Part shown: in pieces, positions 43,401 to 44,217 of the stretch
How positions within the stretch are numbered: the stretch's first letter is position 1
How the letters are laid out: the number at the start of each line of letters is the position of its first letter
Source of the DNA: Elusimicrobiota bacterium
Lineage (GTDB): Bacteria > Elusimicrobiota > UBA8919
Assembly: GCA_040757695.1 (NCBI GenBank)
Contig: JBFLWK010000001.1
Coordinates: forward strand, 17,665 to 61,881
Length of the DNA: 44,217 bases
Direction: 5' to 3'
Notes under the pieces: model-generated
The model's database searches: none
What the model saw: the letters and a program-made list of their open reading frames with translations, nothing else
What the model was told of the DNA's origin: nothing
Made by a program: the position numbers and the translations under genes

Positions 43401-44217
43401 CGGGTCTTCGGTATTCTTGGACTTATCCGTCACCTTGCTACGAACCTCTATCCTGTCGCCATCTGTTGACTGGTTGCCGCCAGCACCCCAGTTGGGTATG
43501 CTCTCGCCTGTTATTGGATATGTCCAGGTCTTTATCGCACCGGCGCCAGTTACCGTCGTTGTAGACCATTCTACAAGCACACTATCAAACCCATCGCCAT
43601 CCCAGTAATTACCGCCCTCTATCCTGAGTAATACCTCCACCTTCTCTATATCCGCATTCCCAGGATCTTGCGCAGTCCCGGAGATACTCGGAAACTTCTT
43701 GTGCCAACTCTGATTCGGCATCTTGATTGTCGTCGTCGGCTCCTGAGTGTCATACTCAAACTGAATCTGTTTCGGTGTCGTCTCTTCAGTCCCGGTATTG
43801 TCTATCGATTTGGTATATACGATATATGTCCCGTCTGTCCAGTTCGGTATCTGCTCGCTATCGTTCGGATATTTCCACTCACTACCTACTAACTTGCAAT
43901 CCCGCCACGCTGCCGGCACATCGTCTATATCAAACCCATCGCCATCCCAGTATTTGACAGTATTGTAGATCTTTACCTGCACCTTCTGGATGCCACTGTT
44001 GAATACACTGCCACCCGCTGTCGGATAGTCCTGCGCTGTCGCACTGAGCACGCTAACTGCATAATTAGGTCCGTAGTTCCCGCTATCCGACGGGAATACA
44101 ATTGTGTTTACAGGTGGGTGTGTGTCGTATATTATGGTGTAGCCGGTTTTGGTATCGCCGTTCTCTTGCGTGCCTGTAGGCAGTGCATTATCTATCGCAC
44201 GCGTCTTTATCAGATAC
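10101..44217 (-). CDS. Giant secreted multi-repeat surface protein (adhesin-like), 5' end beyond the window
   Basis: At least 11,371 residues are encoded without a stop, and the frame stays open to the right edge (YLIKTRAIDNALPTG is read there). The true start and any signal peptide are therefore outside. Domain order, N to C: about 26 Ig-like units of about 124 residues (44217-34494); one filamin/Big-like domain; about 42 units of about 120 residues with VPGET, QTAG and VD-x-x-WN signatures (34110-18905); about six filamin/Big-like domains (18903-16000); eight units with dockerin-like calcium loops (about 16000-11150); fibronectin-like domains; and a C-terminal FlgD-Ig/sorting-type domain starting near NYPNPFD. 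This all-beta, calcium-loop-rich build fits a fibre-like surface adhesin, comparable in style to giant proteins of candidate phyla and to SprB-type gliding adhesins; function is inferred. It ends about 90 nt before the promoter of the PorV-like operon. Confidence 0.93.
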   Translation of the reverse strand, partial: YLIKTRAIDNALPTGTQENGDTKTGYTIIYDTHPPVNTIVFPSDSGNYGPNYAVSVLSATAQDYPTAGGSVFNSGIQKVQVKIYNTVKYWDGDGFDIDDVPAAWRDCKLVGSEWKYPNDSEQIPNWTDGTYIVYTKSIDNTGTEETTPKQIQFEYDTQEPTTTIKMPNQSWHKKFPSISGTAQDPGNADIEKVEVLLRIEGGNYWDGDGFDSVLVEWSTTTVTGAGAIKTWTYPITGESIPNWGAGGNQSTDGDRIEVRSKVTDKSKNTEDPYQSHYFWVDITTPTVLNVSPSTYTPTISVLPTISGTAQDMPSTGKIDTVQIRIREASKPPDDVTPNYWKTSTSGFDYLDSELELAWFTPNLTTDCTIWWYPFSAWTDSGTYRIETKSTDKAGNYITMYSTSNFVIDTTSPTSRVITPANNTAISQFASISGTGYDASGLSMLKVRVTRKTDGAVYDGNAFAAGSWRTVSQDNGYYNWSYTELTAGKLTNGASYYVESYAVDTSSPQLTEVTSADRCAFFIYDTTAPVSAVLSVVDGKAYSAITIATGSCADVQPTPDPPQAAYSNSISSVEISIQNLTLGTTYWTGSGWVSQPAVYWSTATNFVVGNSSWSYSNLSNAFKSGHQYKFKPRAYDTAIPNNIQTVFNEYTVVYDTHPPLSTLIAPESTNPNYGPNKILATISGTSNDSLSTPNSAGVNNVKVRISTGTPAVYWNGTNWLGTAESWLNTDTAATNPFVFTSTPVWQDGKEYRVETRATDNVIPTGNVQVAYSTVVFKYDSTPPTSYITEPNSQFEKSPLNTISGNAADTYSLLERVAVKISSWTGADWSVVQDWTIAQDSASWKLPYSAWVNGVQYKIDSEAKDRAQNVQTAISSYTFTYDISVPTVVVVAPQSGALNPTNLASISGTALDFPTGSSPDMAQGLSKVQLRIRRQGGEYYWNPGANDYNIYYATNAWYDANYLAPYCTYWAATKPTLDNNTSYFIEAIAYDKAGNSPLYVSTRTIKIDNVAPSSIVSFPQTTKSYRTFTAMDTISGTSSDTETSVTVVKVYVKNNNGAGSWYYKDAAPDFSETTETPNNASAVAPWTFELLQSKLTDGVSYWVYTSATDESTNQEVLPGGSSSYFVWDVTPPTSTVTNQQVISGYVNSLPTISGSADDVTPTTPSGAQKSDGVSDIEIQISSYGATWSVITPWTDVSNFATKSGTQISTWTYATSAEHRISGKKYLIKTRAIDNALPTGTQENGDTKTGYTIIYDTHPPVNTIVFPVDTENYGPYKTLVTISGTVNDKPDVSGSVFNTDVSSVQVRIYDGNAYWNGVDAFNAGANSWFDANWYVGASSWSYTAPPNLQDGKQYTVNARGIDRAGNIAVAISTNIFQYDTQKPSSTICLPYAQWHDNFLTSSGTATDPGNVYKSDVDYIQVAIKNLDAGFYWNGTNAFNANEANSWRATTKSGASPNFKWTYPAGDTMPDWFLYDGVRIEFRSRAIDKSNNTELFRATTFWVDVSSPSVKNLTPAEGSSKLSSLLTLSGTAADATSTGKVDTVKIRILRITAPSKYWNGVNAFDGDPALPENAWFTPTLTSDCTIWWYGFDPTKWTDNNQYRLEAKSIDKTGKYSLTYSTSSFSIHTSTPSSYVTIPANSSFNKIYSEVAGTISEASNPDGVAKTFVAIKDMITQKYWQETSWVVSGVPIWNQATLSPDTTAWWYTDLTQAKLTTGASYYVTVFSSNNAYPSLIETPSDVGASLFVFDSTEPLTAITMPFKTYHNNTLTAISGTAEDYPAFTGARVSTPLTNIDMYILWYASNSSTTNKYFNETTWQSDSYWISVSTVNQPNWSYSDNDLFWTHASSYTVVTKCKDRAGNEQGTQFAYTTKVFWYDNLKPTSTVTMPLVGDPPYNTLTTLSGTCEDKILSAVTLSTVTVLIQDVTLGSTYYNMNTGQWVSGSEYWDNYAATYSVAGNWYWKLIFPNDNHWSTMHQYRIKSKAKDIAGNEETPSAGNTFVYDVTMPTSVVIIPANNISYQTLPTLSGTASDAKGLTIVRVSLKQNEPQGCWYDPAGVASFTATTETWFDAKTSGGWTTWYSTRASANSWDDILESGKYYILRSSAQDVATNWQIISSSNVFTFDNTPPLTAVVTPVQSSTISVLSTISGTSYDSASGPSAVKISVKHIASGGYWNGADWTGTDNDRWLVASTGVPTGNTLVWTYPGFMGGQTPSWHAAGGDYYIHVYGIDIASNQEIVSSTRTFHFDATPPTTKVTLPSADNSYIHNLPTISGTALDNKAGISGTTGIKVAIYNQTTQRWYDNSAFASLSQLWFNATSTYPWTKLVDDTKYDDASYYIIYSSAVDKAEPVNVQTAVSSRTFTIDRSSPTSAVVPPPQEIVNELLTISGTAGDTLSGPKTDATKVMITYLTDATTNYWTGSTWTTTESTAATTGTGVWQFPTGTMFAGCSQNRFYVKSIAEDNVGLRQETNNTISFIYDVTAPTSAVTMPIEAYYGATRTLPTISGTSNDPYTVIVVSISVQDMTYSATYWQGAVGSWAETQKWFTCSQYLGSWSTWTYTLPGVSPNYIWTGGKTYRVHVRGKDIAGNESASVYNQFLYDENNPISSATAPTVDYLNTLDEVTGTSNDPGTNPSGIVPATGVRVILHRLNNNGFSEAWWDEGLNNWNTVTSTDVATTDPAPNWTKTGLMTARSPGIPIWDDGGLYQVTAKATDRSGNIETSGNGHTFRYDTTKPNCATKMPDAALSAGDPPTKRYNSLPTISGTASDEWMVNPSTAVEFYIKQMATNNYWQGPGSDPRWFTTEKWHVAQSSYSNYVKWTYSGHESDLTSGANYMVVSKVYDAATNTKYGTTYATATFKYDTSAPETLVLKPSTAIATVSALETISGTAWTSPTDQDAQYVKVVIHRTPAPGGLKYWSQLTNEWVSGYTENNYNGGTPTYWQLKNDEYFKTGYAWTTNTTYFVYAYATDTAGNPGTVTSTSTFIYDNTVPQSAVVKPTPWPTYYTTGGLSTISGTASDETSSVISPVKLSILQVNTTLYFNGTDFSAGPNEYVLNGTFVGASSGTWTYYDADLSWTHGEFYKVRCWATDSIGNEQSTNSITSNQFLYDVKPPSSTVTKPEGGNTSYQASELVRLTGTASDNVDSLANSGINDTTKIYIALCKTTGDPLYNPTSYWYVWATSGTWQLGENWFNPTDYDPSISRWTYDFPGATQAEKEANWQSGVYYQIKTKATDRAANASAAGIANQFRVTKPAAYMKVSQIVNTTAGQSSGIKIEVFDADGNIALGAVGNIEFYTPNGPETGGNGLPAMFTLEDSDLGYKVFSSSVTLRKAANNTPQCPGTRTVYARGLSGNINGVDSETDPLSYGQLASQTGIIVDPLPWYDLRVIVPGESRAPGTSTGRSGNVTQQTAGSAFSITVDAVDDYWNLVDTGTPVVVEIKNADDPYATDGEGIYNITTGSVEVTGVKLRKNTGATGTRIDISTGTKSDTSTAILMTYNDAIKLQLVVPGETAYPGSLDGKSGSVTTQTAGEDFDVTVNACDLCWNTNESATNVSTITTTDVYDIEPATRALTNGTTTFTLTLVTAATQYISALSAGLTENTTSVYVKPNLATRLYLLVPGETLDSGKPPYAGAGGGKSMVFSQLDAGVTYYCTVNLVDDWYNIQTDTGMPEVWLKTTDSFDTEYTYSLIESTRMYPVNFTTAGNQNITMQITNGLDYVASASSQVAVKAGVVDRLRLIMPGESPTTNPLETDGKSNSPTPRTAGISFKVTINSCDIKWNTSSSGQQVKVSADAVDQPYSPIYSNQTPNLSGGVATVDITLRKATATTFYVEDNDATEPTMSSQTVRNVSVVPNSDAHQLKLQLLVPGETAEPGKNTAPAGKLGTPTNRTAGSEFTVTVNLVDDNWNAYNEGELTVGTTVEITTDDPYDTQPSSAALFFGAQTFNVTLIRAATSLITATDVDEVGEYYESYTSTWITTVPNTPQKLQILVPNETPVQGSGKTGTVQNRTAGLQYTVTVRACDNWWNLNTSTEPIVSVTSNDSFAVIQTSHALTQGATTFTVSLRAKTAAATRNLTATYEGEMSPQTCSNFVVFSSAAVKLQLLVPNETAVEGDVTNNGKTGSVSNQTAGVNYTVTVNLVDPYWNKVTNLGNSTTVQISVSAPYSSYVTSYTYLQSGVRNFTLAILSSGSWTVTAQDKDSVAPLYTSNTSPSITVVSSGAVKLQVLLPGETAVAGKLASPEGKTGTPSYRTAGETFVVTVNGVDPNFNRNESANQTIDLRVTDPYITDSEIPYTGFINGFVTFNVTMKQAALTHYVTAFVYSGAELDEGYSSSFEVKPNTACALQVLLPGEIEKGGSATGKDSSGLQTQTAGYAFKVTVNSVDKLWNKTTVYPQGGANVKLTPTDSFVSAITQPLDLTQGTTHFWFTLRTTTTTAKFTATDEDGTPLTSDISTAFTVTPSSATKLLILVPNETAVEGSTTTGKTGTVLNQTAGVLFTVTVNACDNQFNRVTSAEGVGYNAIRVTTPEDSYDTEPSDKPLSAGTTFFDLTIVTAKATHRLVAMDVDGATPLLQSTTQYNMNVVPNNPEKLQIVCPGETPDAGSEPSGDGKQGSPSQRTAGIQYIVTVNGCDNWWNVNTGTSPVVEVISATDDYEVIQTAHNLTNGSTTFTVILKTGEGTSHTLTTQYGGTMASQTSDSFVVISSAAVKLQLLVPNETALKGSGTGKSGSVVNQTAGVNYTVTVNLVDPYWNRVTNLGNSTTVQISVSAPYASYVTSYTYLVSGVRNYTLAILSSGTWTMTATDKDGVAPLYTANTSPSITVVSSGAVKLQVLLPGETALPGAANGKSGSITTQTAGLVFTITVNGVDPNFNRDESRSDLVSVVTTDLYDTEPDNQTLSQGQRTFSITNKTAGSVHKATATAAALTSGYSDYWTVVASAAVRLQALCPGETAVPGSTNGKSGSPSQQITGVRFQVTVNSCDPYWNKSTTGGLYNAAVRLTTNDDFASFVSSQTLQSGTTYFWVTLKKSTPTAQLCTENTVAPVMLSTYTPYIVVSASVPVKLLVIMPGETYNPGSATGKSGNVSTLTAGDAFQLTVRGCDSNWNTVSISSQVRVETPTDNYDDTYINQWLIGGTTTFWWTFKTANTAHTIKALDITAGPVYLSTYTQSNVNVISADAVKLQLLVPGETAVPGSETGRTGSPANQTAGNEFVITANAVDDNFNIAYSTERIKVTSTDINAAGPWYKDLVNGTTTVPLTLLTSGYATITLDDSNIIRPDIVFPIDVRVSTIVSNNPTKLLVLIPGEIHKPGNITVGGKTGTPSNQTAGKTFIATCHTTDSWYNIVTTNTANIGLTTDDPNVTGTTYKTLVNGTTYYPVTLRTVNDSVNGSDWVLTVAKSGLVSSTSTVKIGPNSDNAKLQVLFPGETASPGSTTGKTGTPSNRTAGIQFVLTVNSVDNQWNRVMYTDWPNNTVQETVAGVSVVTTDLYDSAISGNITNLGQKTFAHSFITRGVWKATATAAGYTEDSSPYITVVSSGATKLLIRMPGENWLEGSATGKSGTPTARTVYNTFTITVRSVDPNFNYVNTSTHTVKITTNDNFDTEPSQLALNSGEQTFDITLFTAQMSSITVSPVGTYLSTLTVTGYTTPEFLCISSAPVKLQVLVPGETAVPGSSSGYTGTVSTQIAGAPFVATVNLVDLRWNITTTYSGVITSVDTNDEYDTEPGDLSLTNGTTYFVFTLIQKSAGTTITAIAGSYQNGISRLVPVTYGGPTQLQILVPGETAVAGKYYQQPYGKTGTPSQQIVNTTFTVTINAVDNWWNIVTDTNPWVTLTTTDLYDDESLLHVQLQNGTITRNITFKTGNMQGYNISYATHSITVTADTGYVLSSTNTPTITVNPATQNRLLVAVPGETIICGTSTVTGKIGTPNTQTAGMPFWITVNGCDNQWNRQPNTIATVKLYTTDPYDDSYEPSAFVLPNGTTNVSMILVTAGGWKIWAEDQDGTPVTISTSPSVTFVAGAAVKLNLLPPGLTQIPGYGNTGSIQSQTAGKPFTVTVNAVDANYNTNATVTDNISLTTDDLYDTEPTNKLLVAGTTQFVLDLRTAKISSCCATDLSNASIIPSTQAVTVLPRNETPVYLQLVMPGETAVAGKGMYPTGGKSGTPETRTAGTQFTITVNACDRYWNIFTSDPGLGADWPPSTKIYTTDNFDTEASSRTLLNGTTTFNWTFFTANTVIYSTATDANPVAPQYNDSASSVTVVPNWSSTLRMQVVLPGETAVEGYGKTGTPSAQTVAIPFTVTVRATDEWWNLVNVSSQVTVTTPNDLNDTEPTPNQSLSAGERAFTLTPWFAISTYTVRATANNFVTFTTDEFSVVPNTATAKLQVLVPGETAYPGSATGKNGSPTTRTAGSPFYVTTNLVDYRFNIIASNPDITMPLVAIYTTDLYDTEPAQAALTNGTKSDFPVTLVTAGSSQLCATTTNYYFMHYHFEASTAPTLTVNVGDPTKLQLIVPGETALPGSPEGRTGTPSYQGVASAFNVTVNITDNHWNKVTTANTVVRIETQDPYDAEPFPSAEGVSTVGGTAGIDVTMITKGTWTVTAVTVPSGIYTSTTSKGILVKPGYPTRLQVVVPNQQNDGGSPTGKSGSVITQTAGVPFVGTVYTTDGLWNISETTTYILVNLTTDDLYDTEPSAQPILAYNTSTYFTITLLTQQSTVLTANTTCGLSLNNSDTIPVVANNATKLQLLVPGETAVQGKWNIEPLGRTGSPLTRTAGSAFNITVSCVDDWWNLTVSSPVVAVYISSITESDQNKWTDPYAVITPPSATLLNGTTIFNITHKLANNSTMTGPAIHQITIEDIDGKIPLYTSTTSKSYTTVPNVKSALQVLLPGETALPGSANGKSGTIANQTAGSSFVITVNGCDAQFNRLYTGGDGNVTIQYSDPYDTPATQTRALANGTTIFTITPILANSNQYVYASNTIGYENSYSGYVYVKPSGPYQLQVILPGETGVEGYGKTGTPSNQTAGTAFNITVNGCDINWNKITTDSATKVKIATLDPYDTEPGSLLLQAGTTIFSPALVKAATYWTITASTDSTAPGNNYLANTSSLFTIVPNVKDRLQILVPNETAVPGDYTHQGKTGTVSAKTAGVAFVVTINGCDAYYNVKTDDNETAITVLATDLYAPNDRNLALSNGTLILDSINMITLVTVSTSTKLNASGVGYTAAVSADIEVQPNNPYCLQVILPGETAVQGKYNVTPVGKTATPITQTAGTAFTVTVYGVDMYYNKIVDPDIHAASTATVRVTTNDLYDTEPSDRALSNGATTFSVTLITVSTSAKITATEVDAGNYYPNDPNNSADCTVVPGAKAKLQLLVPGETQVPGSPSGKTGTPQPQTAGISFKTTINGCDNYWNTVTDDAATKVWVHTDDKYDTEPATTTLQSGTTYFWLTIRTAGLRYTTGYAEASYTVGYSTPVTVNVGSYTQLQLLVPGEIAVAGALTGKTGTPSTQTAGTPFIVTVSACDVAYNINTTIVNSVDIWTSDVNDSYSQDLAPNAILQSGTTYYPVTMVTASLWSGTTYTVTVKDLDNAGIAEVTSPQVATVPGEAVKLQILLPGEANNPGVGKSGTPTNQTAGTVFTLTVNGVDANWNRDLTCGEQVTIQTTDIYDTEPAGKGLTAGAQTFSITLKTGAVGLSPNTTHYIAATNQPGYTLTSDTSTVVTCVPGAAAKLLILLPGESAVAGKNTDPYGKTGTPGNWTAGYSTGIVVVSCDANWNIKPAQPSVSVSLSDLYDESDQTLSLLSNGYRTFSVTPYTVGYCSATALVSLGGYTQYTSTKVAVVPGPAVKLQVLVPGETALPGSAAGKTGTPSTQTAGTKFTVTINAVDTRWNINSTDSSPIELTTTDEYDTDDPKTLTLQTGTTYYVATFVTAENTGSGFTITATDTQYPYLIDNVSANIPVVAGASMRLQLLTPGETAVPGKWNIEPVGKTGTPYIQTAGIPFTITARACDYYWNVTASSPQAQLTTTDEYDIEPSAFQLEPSGTKTVDITMVTARVSSISVIAIGGWLQESYTTPEITVVAGAPVKLQALIVPDQQELPGSSSGKTGNVSDKIAGQSFDIKVNLTDANWNKVTETGYSKNMPDVKITTPRDNYDTEPSTKTLDFGSYTFSVTLKTACTQHIKAEDMDGKPPTYSPSNTSTFTVTPTSIAGLQILIPGETAVPGFGEYNTASSSQTAGKTGTPTSVSAGVQFTVTVNLVDTYFNLRTDDNSTKVWLEINDPYNVQPATQTLSQGRATFSDTVLYRASTAAASACIVTKNDTNKLNDTTPLFSVIASTPTKLQVILPGETAVPGKPPYTDNTGGKTGTPQTKIAGEAFSITVYATDNYWNRITQNPDGAPLVRITSKDPLFISPPDGQLNSGFREFYIANGLRTAWSTNTVCASDIDGSGYNYQPSTSSEMYIYPKPAYYMKFLPNLPDEPLTTKQAGMPLYPRLTVYDEYGNICSTGVNTYTGTVEFSAEMFTGKKEPSLPTNITFTPLDRGTTVLFSGHPAGPLILKARGTRWIHAQDTTNSNISTNRTGYSTDPLIDITAGPIAASLVSPEIDAGDPVEISATVGKKQVSGQLIDEYENNISSSGITCYIAVVDTGSSTNVGVVRDINNVVWASTTTDADGKIGGTLGALYYYVSTKKDDFARVWIGTIPAPTDVTDYILMKQNISAKMLTIGGTPSKLAFISSPTATAGNYNQRIKFIIVRQDAFDNETEEGQSFISVSLPSAEKTYHANQGKLYQLNYGFLDAEGVYIDDVRIPYPGEGRAGAPEDVGGEQYINSRAAFWYHDEMSSIPIGEDNRTGSWSVQIELEPDKFQTKHDMLVVPADTVKVAFDNPARTLFAGKPYQSGLGNVTFKVELQDSYNNPTYSTAPCTINLAVNRTVGYDVAVDTFGFSDSTATISLQHPTKGFVTTISSVTIPLNWYFATFYYLDSCSTEVQGTGKPKLIATPSWDISSNYQSVTIIPVDVSRVGFVNTYQGELVAGTTSTAIYVQTRDAYYNPRPVQVAGGEVLNLTSDGAGYKKFYSDYSGWTEYTGSCKILTGEQTTYFYYLDVVAASTTLTAQRTIGNLAIGISSITIIPNRIQALEVVLPGLNYRKLIANTTVQYYPNYTVGTTTDTRFFIRPRDVYGNICITTRTINADLFSSADTGRFSNGPASANPPGSDKWDWTANSIGIPSNSSLSYEFYYKDERAATPVITVQPTTGEFGYEVQAGTKAVTITPNKADYFSVEKQVEKTEVNTPAQVNVVARDEFGNICTGDETNGNYYVGTASMDVSGHGFSTSGNAVFTADLKGVYPAMIKSLYVETLKIGATDWVTNSPDIITGYTGNPGNCPQSTDDLPTTGTLFSPKDTAPEDPMYSDNPERAISKQSLGIPGALYQGDGYRKGAPAPIEMMRITMQVIGSTAAAKFEWQKLRVAMSTMSTGAYADIGEIALYKDANGNAKFDGETFLDGEPTDTFITSTTLTALNQPADCWLDFTGNPQKIYSTPVNYFVCVRIPITAQKDKQVGLRIVDTAYFSKTADSVELAANNLQFDTYPSYIRTAPPLVTVEATDIAAWYEIGYSSNWPTVSQGKDNVGFLKFGLWTNEFTSILKKIRVSAIGSGSALTLPQNVPLLKLYADLYVTSDGIFKPTEDSLLSAIEFSTYTATWIDVVDDPTTDDNNPQTNWDVENLISPTTRWYYIAYRIGSNAQIGETIGAKIPIDAFDIIGGELATHKDFESSQPQITATIDTLYIEPRQSEGIPPENVVQGDTDKAIGAFRMYTNDNATIWKQLKLDRVGQPGSSDADIAAVKVWYDINDNGLFEPTSDQLVSNIRQFGQAPDEPGQATLQIYGQFDGQEILKASQLKKTYFVTFDFSYFASTGPTLPGFNIKTTDYITVQAPDKVEVYNDIPPFERKVSGTVMEYADTVICKPISLVPLTLQQRTTDAVMARFEMKTVNSWAPWKGVKVRRLGTSRDSDVTLVKIAKDNGDGVYNYKNDIIIGSGTFNNYGIPAEADIRFATWPVNYTQIISTYTQFYYILYDINDLAVPDFFIGAGFEMSGSTQPADAAAQFNIVSPNTMGSDNLPFESSLALLIATPRVVTIDKTDLSRTACSLGGSIALDETEIPIDPANTGAEAFEPHSIESAPGVGGRRVIIDNEIIYYTGVSTAVPYNYLLGCSRGDPTLANTSITGHNISAVVWKAFVQSESNVPMLKLILSCDGYNVKWKQLILKRETLPGGNVRDSDVVEIKVWRDAEGLNYGKWSPDDIVISTGMYYPYKFGTPGVGYEGTEGMAYIDLNDTEWKEKITPGVPGNFAVITTTPTYYYVTFDISQSAVEDDSIGCSVFAVKVNDPNSVSNANFPIKSATPIIKPTRDIMEVRYENRAKKTVLQATADYAMVALDLRTATRQAIWKGVRVKKTGSAIDSDIAGVNVYKDTNFSNELEISTVPGQGDERLSLGTDKLIEGIATINFPESTYQTIYSYEYELLQKSKNPSWNQRYFVTFDINPTAVVGNDIGLFIENTTDFFVIAPDDVEFKGFPLQPQTDNSLIIDYPDEITIELYDVSPPSVIQGDRDVVMIWAKMKTAVSEATWKSLLVERIPKFQQAQQGAGGGTNRDVQYIKIYRDANLDGILQVGDDPLISSGTDFFPADVVGNSKLINLTEPQRIGALSWKSYLIAYDISPNALRDNTLGMSIGSNAYFLLDLSNNRKDVVLPFGTFETSPSAIGPIKVSAIGKFLIPPGLTQDRQYALMSLDMNTHIHSVGWSGMMIEQIGSYNPPFSMIGDGDISELGLYKDNGDGICVPSNLADNVLLGNAPPESTPLRSPDNNEKYADIYCIVRGIKQKLEKTVVRDSNNNGIYDAGEPILLGTLAGYSDLSEAAAILLLETITIEHLVSLGNSEKYADNNNNQKWDTNESVIRDLNNDGFYTITGDEFISSVTHGTADFINGVARLYFSTQTITTTPVRYFIVGKIGRTDTTGRSTEGDMVGIGIGAYSMFTIDPFTAISSTESAFPYESPLGVIRHFSKATTPIVFVDEWICSQNEIKAAWIPGETPDPLQFPIVENEYGIATLPVTRDEDKPDFSDGYQKVGLSTYVAASMPKPLEHKATYYVAVRSVNNIGIPSLPGLAAVRVDLTPPSVPGKPVPSTYLTKVPATQYTVEWVFSTDDESGVSGYEIQEQEDNNPVWHWYDVNNDTQTASPKDVHTLEGDFLPRGYAKITVLNKKPGHFYRYRVRAKNNASAWSAWSEPSEAATTGLPAEVITNVSNYPNPFDTRKGGEEGKTHITYILNQDADVTITIYDLLGYKVLEISFPKGTPGGKQGPNDVIWDGKNELSDFVARGGYIAQIRAVGPYGTKTAIRKIGVIH
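10440..11130 (-). other. Fibronectin type III-like domains near the C-terminus of the giant protein
   Basis: Two FN3-like domains precede the C-terminal sorting-type domain. The first includes HKATYYVAVRSVNNIGIPS. The second starts PPSVPGKPVPS and includes YTVEWVFSTDDESGVSGYEI and FYRYRVRAKNNASAWSAWSE, which are typical FN3 edge-strand patterns. They resemble the domains of the fibronectin-like gene in the same neighbourhood. Confidence 0.75.
11150..16000 (-). other. Eight-unit array with dockerin-like calcium loops in the giant protein
   Basis: Each unit of about 170-280 residues starts with a WK-x-L/V strand motif (for example ATIWKQLKLDRVG). It then carries a calcium-loop motif such as DINDNGLFEPTSD, DNGDGVYNYKND or DANLDGILQVGDD, and ends with a YFVTFDI...IG motif. 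I count eight units, with calcium loops near 15830, 15260, 14750, 14230, 13420, 12890, 12310 and 11800. The last unit has two extra loops, including DSNNNGIYDAGE. Calcium-dependent stiffening is inferred from dockerin and EF-hand loops. Confidence 0.7.
13590..13885 (-). other. Phage-tail-like module inserted between calcium-loop units
   Basis: About 100 residues do not follow the surrounding repeat. They contain VIIDNEIIYYTGV, then LLGCSRGDP, then a TGHN-x-x-AVV end. This matches the pattern 'I-D-x-E-x-I-x-Y-T ... G-x-x-R-G ... H-x-x-G-x-x-V' seen in many phage tail and adhesion proteins. It is in frame and its borders are approximate. The identification rests on motif memory only. Confidence 0.5.
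16000..18903 (-). other. Filamin/Big-like Ig domain block of the giant protein
   Basis: About six to seven Ig-like domains share the signature 'V-x-x-x-D-x-Y-x-N' (for example LTVYDEYGNICS, VELQDSYNNPTYS, VQTRDAYYNPRPV, IRPRDVYGNICIT, VVARDEFGNICTG). This is typical of invasin/Big_1 or filamin-like repeats. The block starts with KPAYYMKF, close to the KPAAYMKV of the lone domain at about 34120-34490, so the two flank the large 42-unit array. Confidence 0.7.
18905..34110 (-). repeat. Array of about 42 VPGET/QTAG Ig-like protein repeats
   Basis: Units of about 120 residues carry, in order, KLQ-L-VPGETAVPGS, GKTGTP, QTAG, F-x-VTVN-x-VD-x-x-WN, T-DPYDTEP, a LxNGTT turn and a final beta segment ending near VVP. 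I counted 42 starts of the VPGET type. Unit-to-unit identity is moderate, with some blocks closer to each other than to neighbours (see findings). I do not recognise a named Pfam family with confidence. The VD-x-x-WN strand resembles the D-x-x-GN signature of Big_1/filamin domains. Confidence 0.8.
34120..34494 (-). other. Single filamin/Big-like domain separating the two main repeat arrays
   Basis: This segment starts KPAAYMKVSQIVNTTAG and carries IEVFDADGNIALG, the same D-x-x-GN strand signature as the block at 16000-18903. It also has a related end (SETDPLSYG against GYSTDPLID). It separates the ISGTA-type array from the VPGET-type array. Confidence 0.6.
40425..40551. repeat. Copy 1 of an exact 127-nt direct repeat
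   Basis: This segment within the giant gene is identical to the last 127 bases of the window (44091-44217), in the same orientation and reading frame, 3666 nt (1222 codons) away. The base before each copy differs (40424 c, 44090 a). Surrounding protein units at the same spacing are homologous but strongly diverged. Confidence 0.95.
44091..44217. repeat. Copy 2 of the exact 127-nt direct repeat, reaching the window end
   Basis: It is identical base for base to 40425-40551 and stops only because the sequence ends. The length equals the largest k-mer commonly used by de Bruijn graph assemblers, which suggests the contig ends where it runs into a repeat shared with another copy. Confidence 0.95.

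Larger units (their letters stand above)
34494..44217 (-). repeat. Array of about 26 ISGTA-type Ig-like protein repeats (continues past window)
   Basis: Units of about 124 residues carry YDTTPPTS-V-x-P, L-x-TISGTASD, a V-x-V-x-I strand, a YW-x-G motif, W-x-Y, a W-x-x-G-x-x-Y-x-V segment and RA-x-D-x-AGN. I counted 26 copies of the ISGTA-like motif from the right edge to about 34800; the first is partial. The pattern resembles bacterial Ig-like repeats of cell-surface adhesins. The array surely continues beyond the window because the frame is open there. Confidence 0.8.

Noticed and set aside
10884-43957. Many plus-strand open frames of 60-165 codons opposite the giant gene and the operon.
   Set aside because: They lie antisense to strong coding sequence, have no ribosome binding sites or family motifs, and follow from the composition of repeated minus-strand codons.
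44049-44051. GTG at 44051 as the true start of the giant gene.
   Set aside because: The frame is open upstream to the window edge and encodes a normal part of an Ig-like unit, identical to an internal unit, so the gene is truncated by the window.
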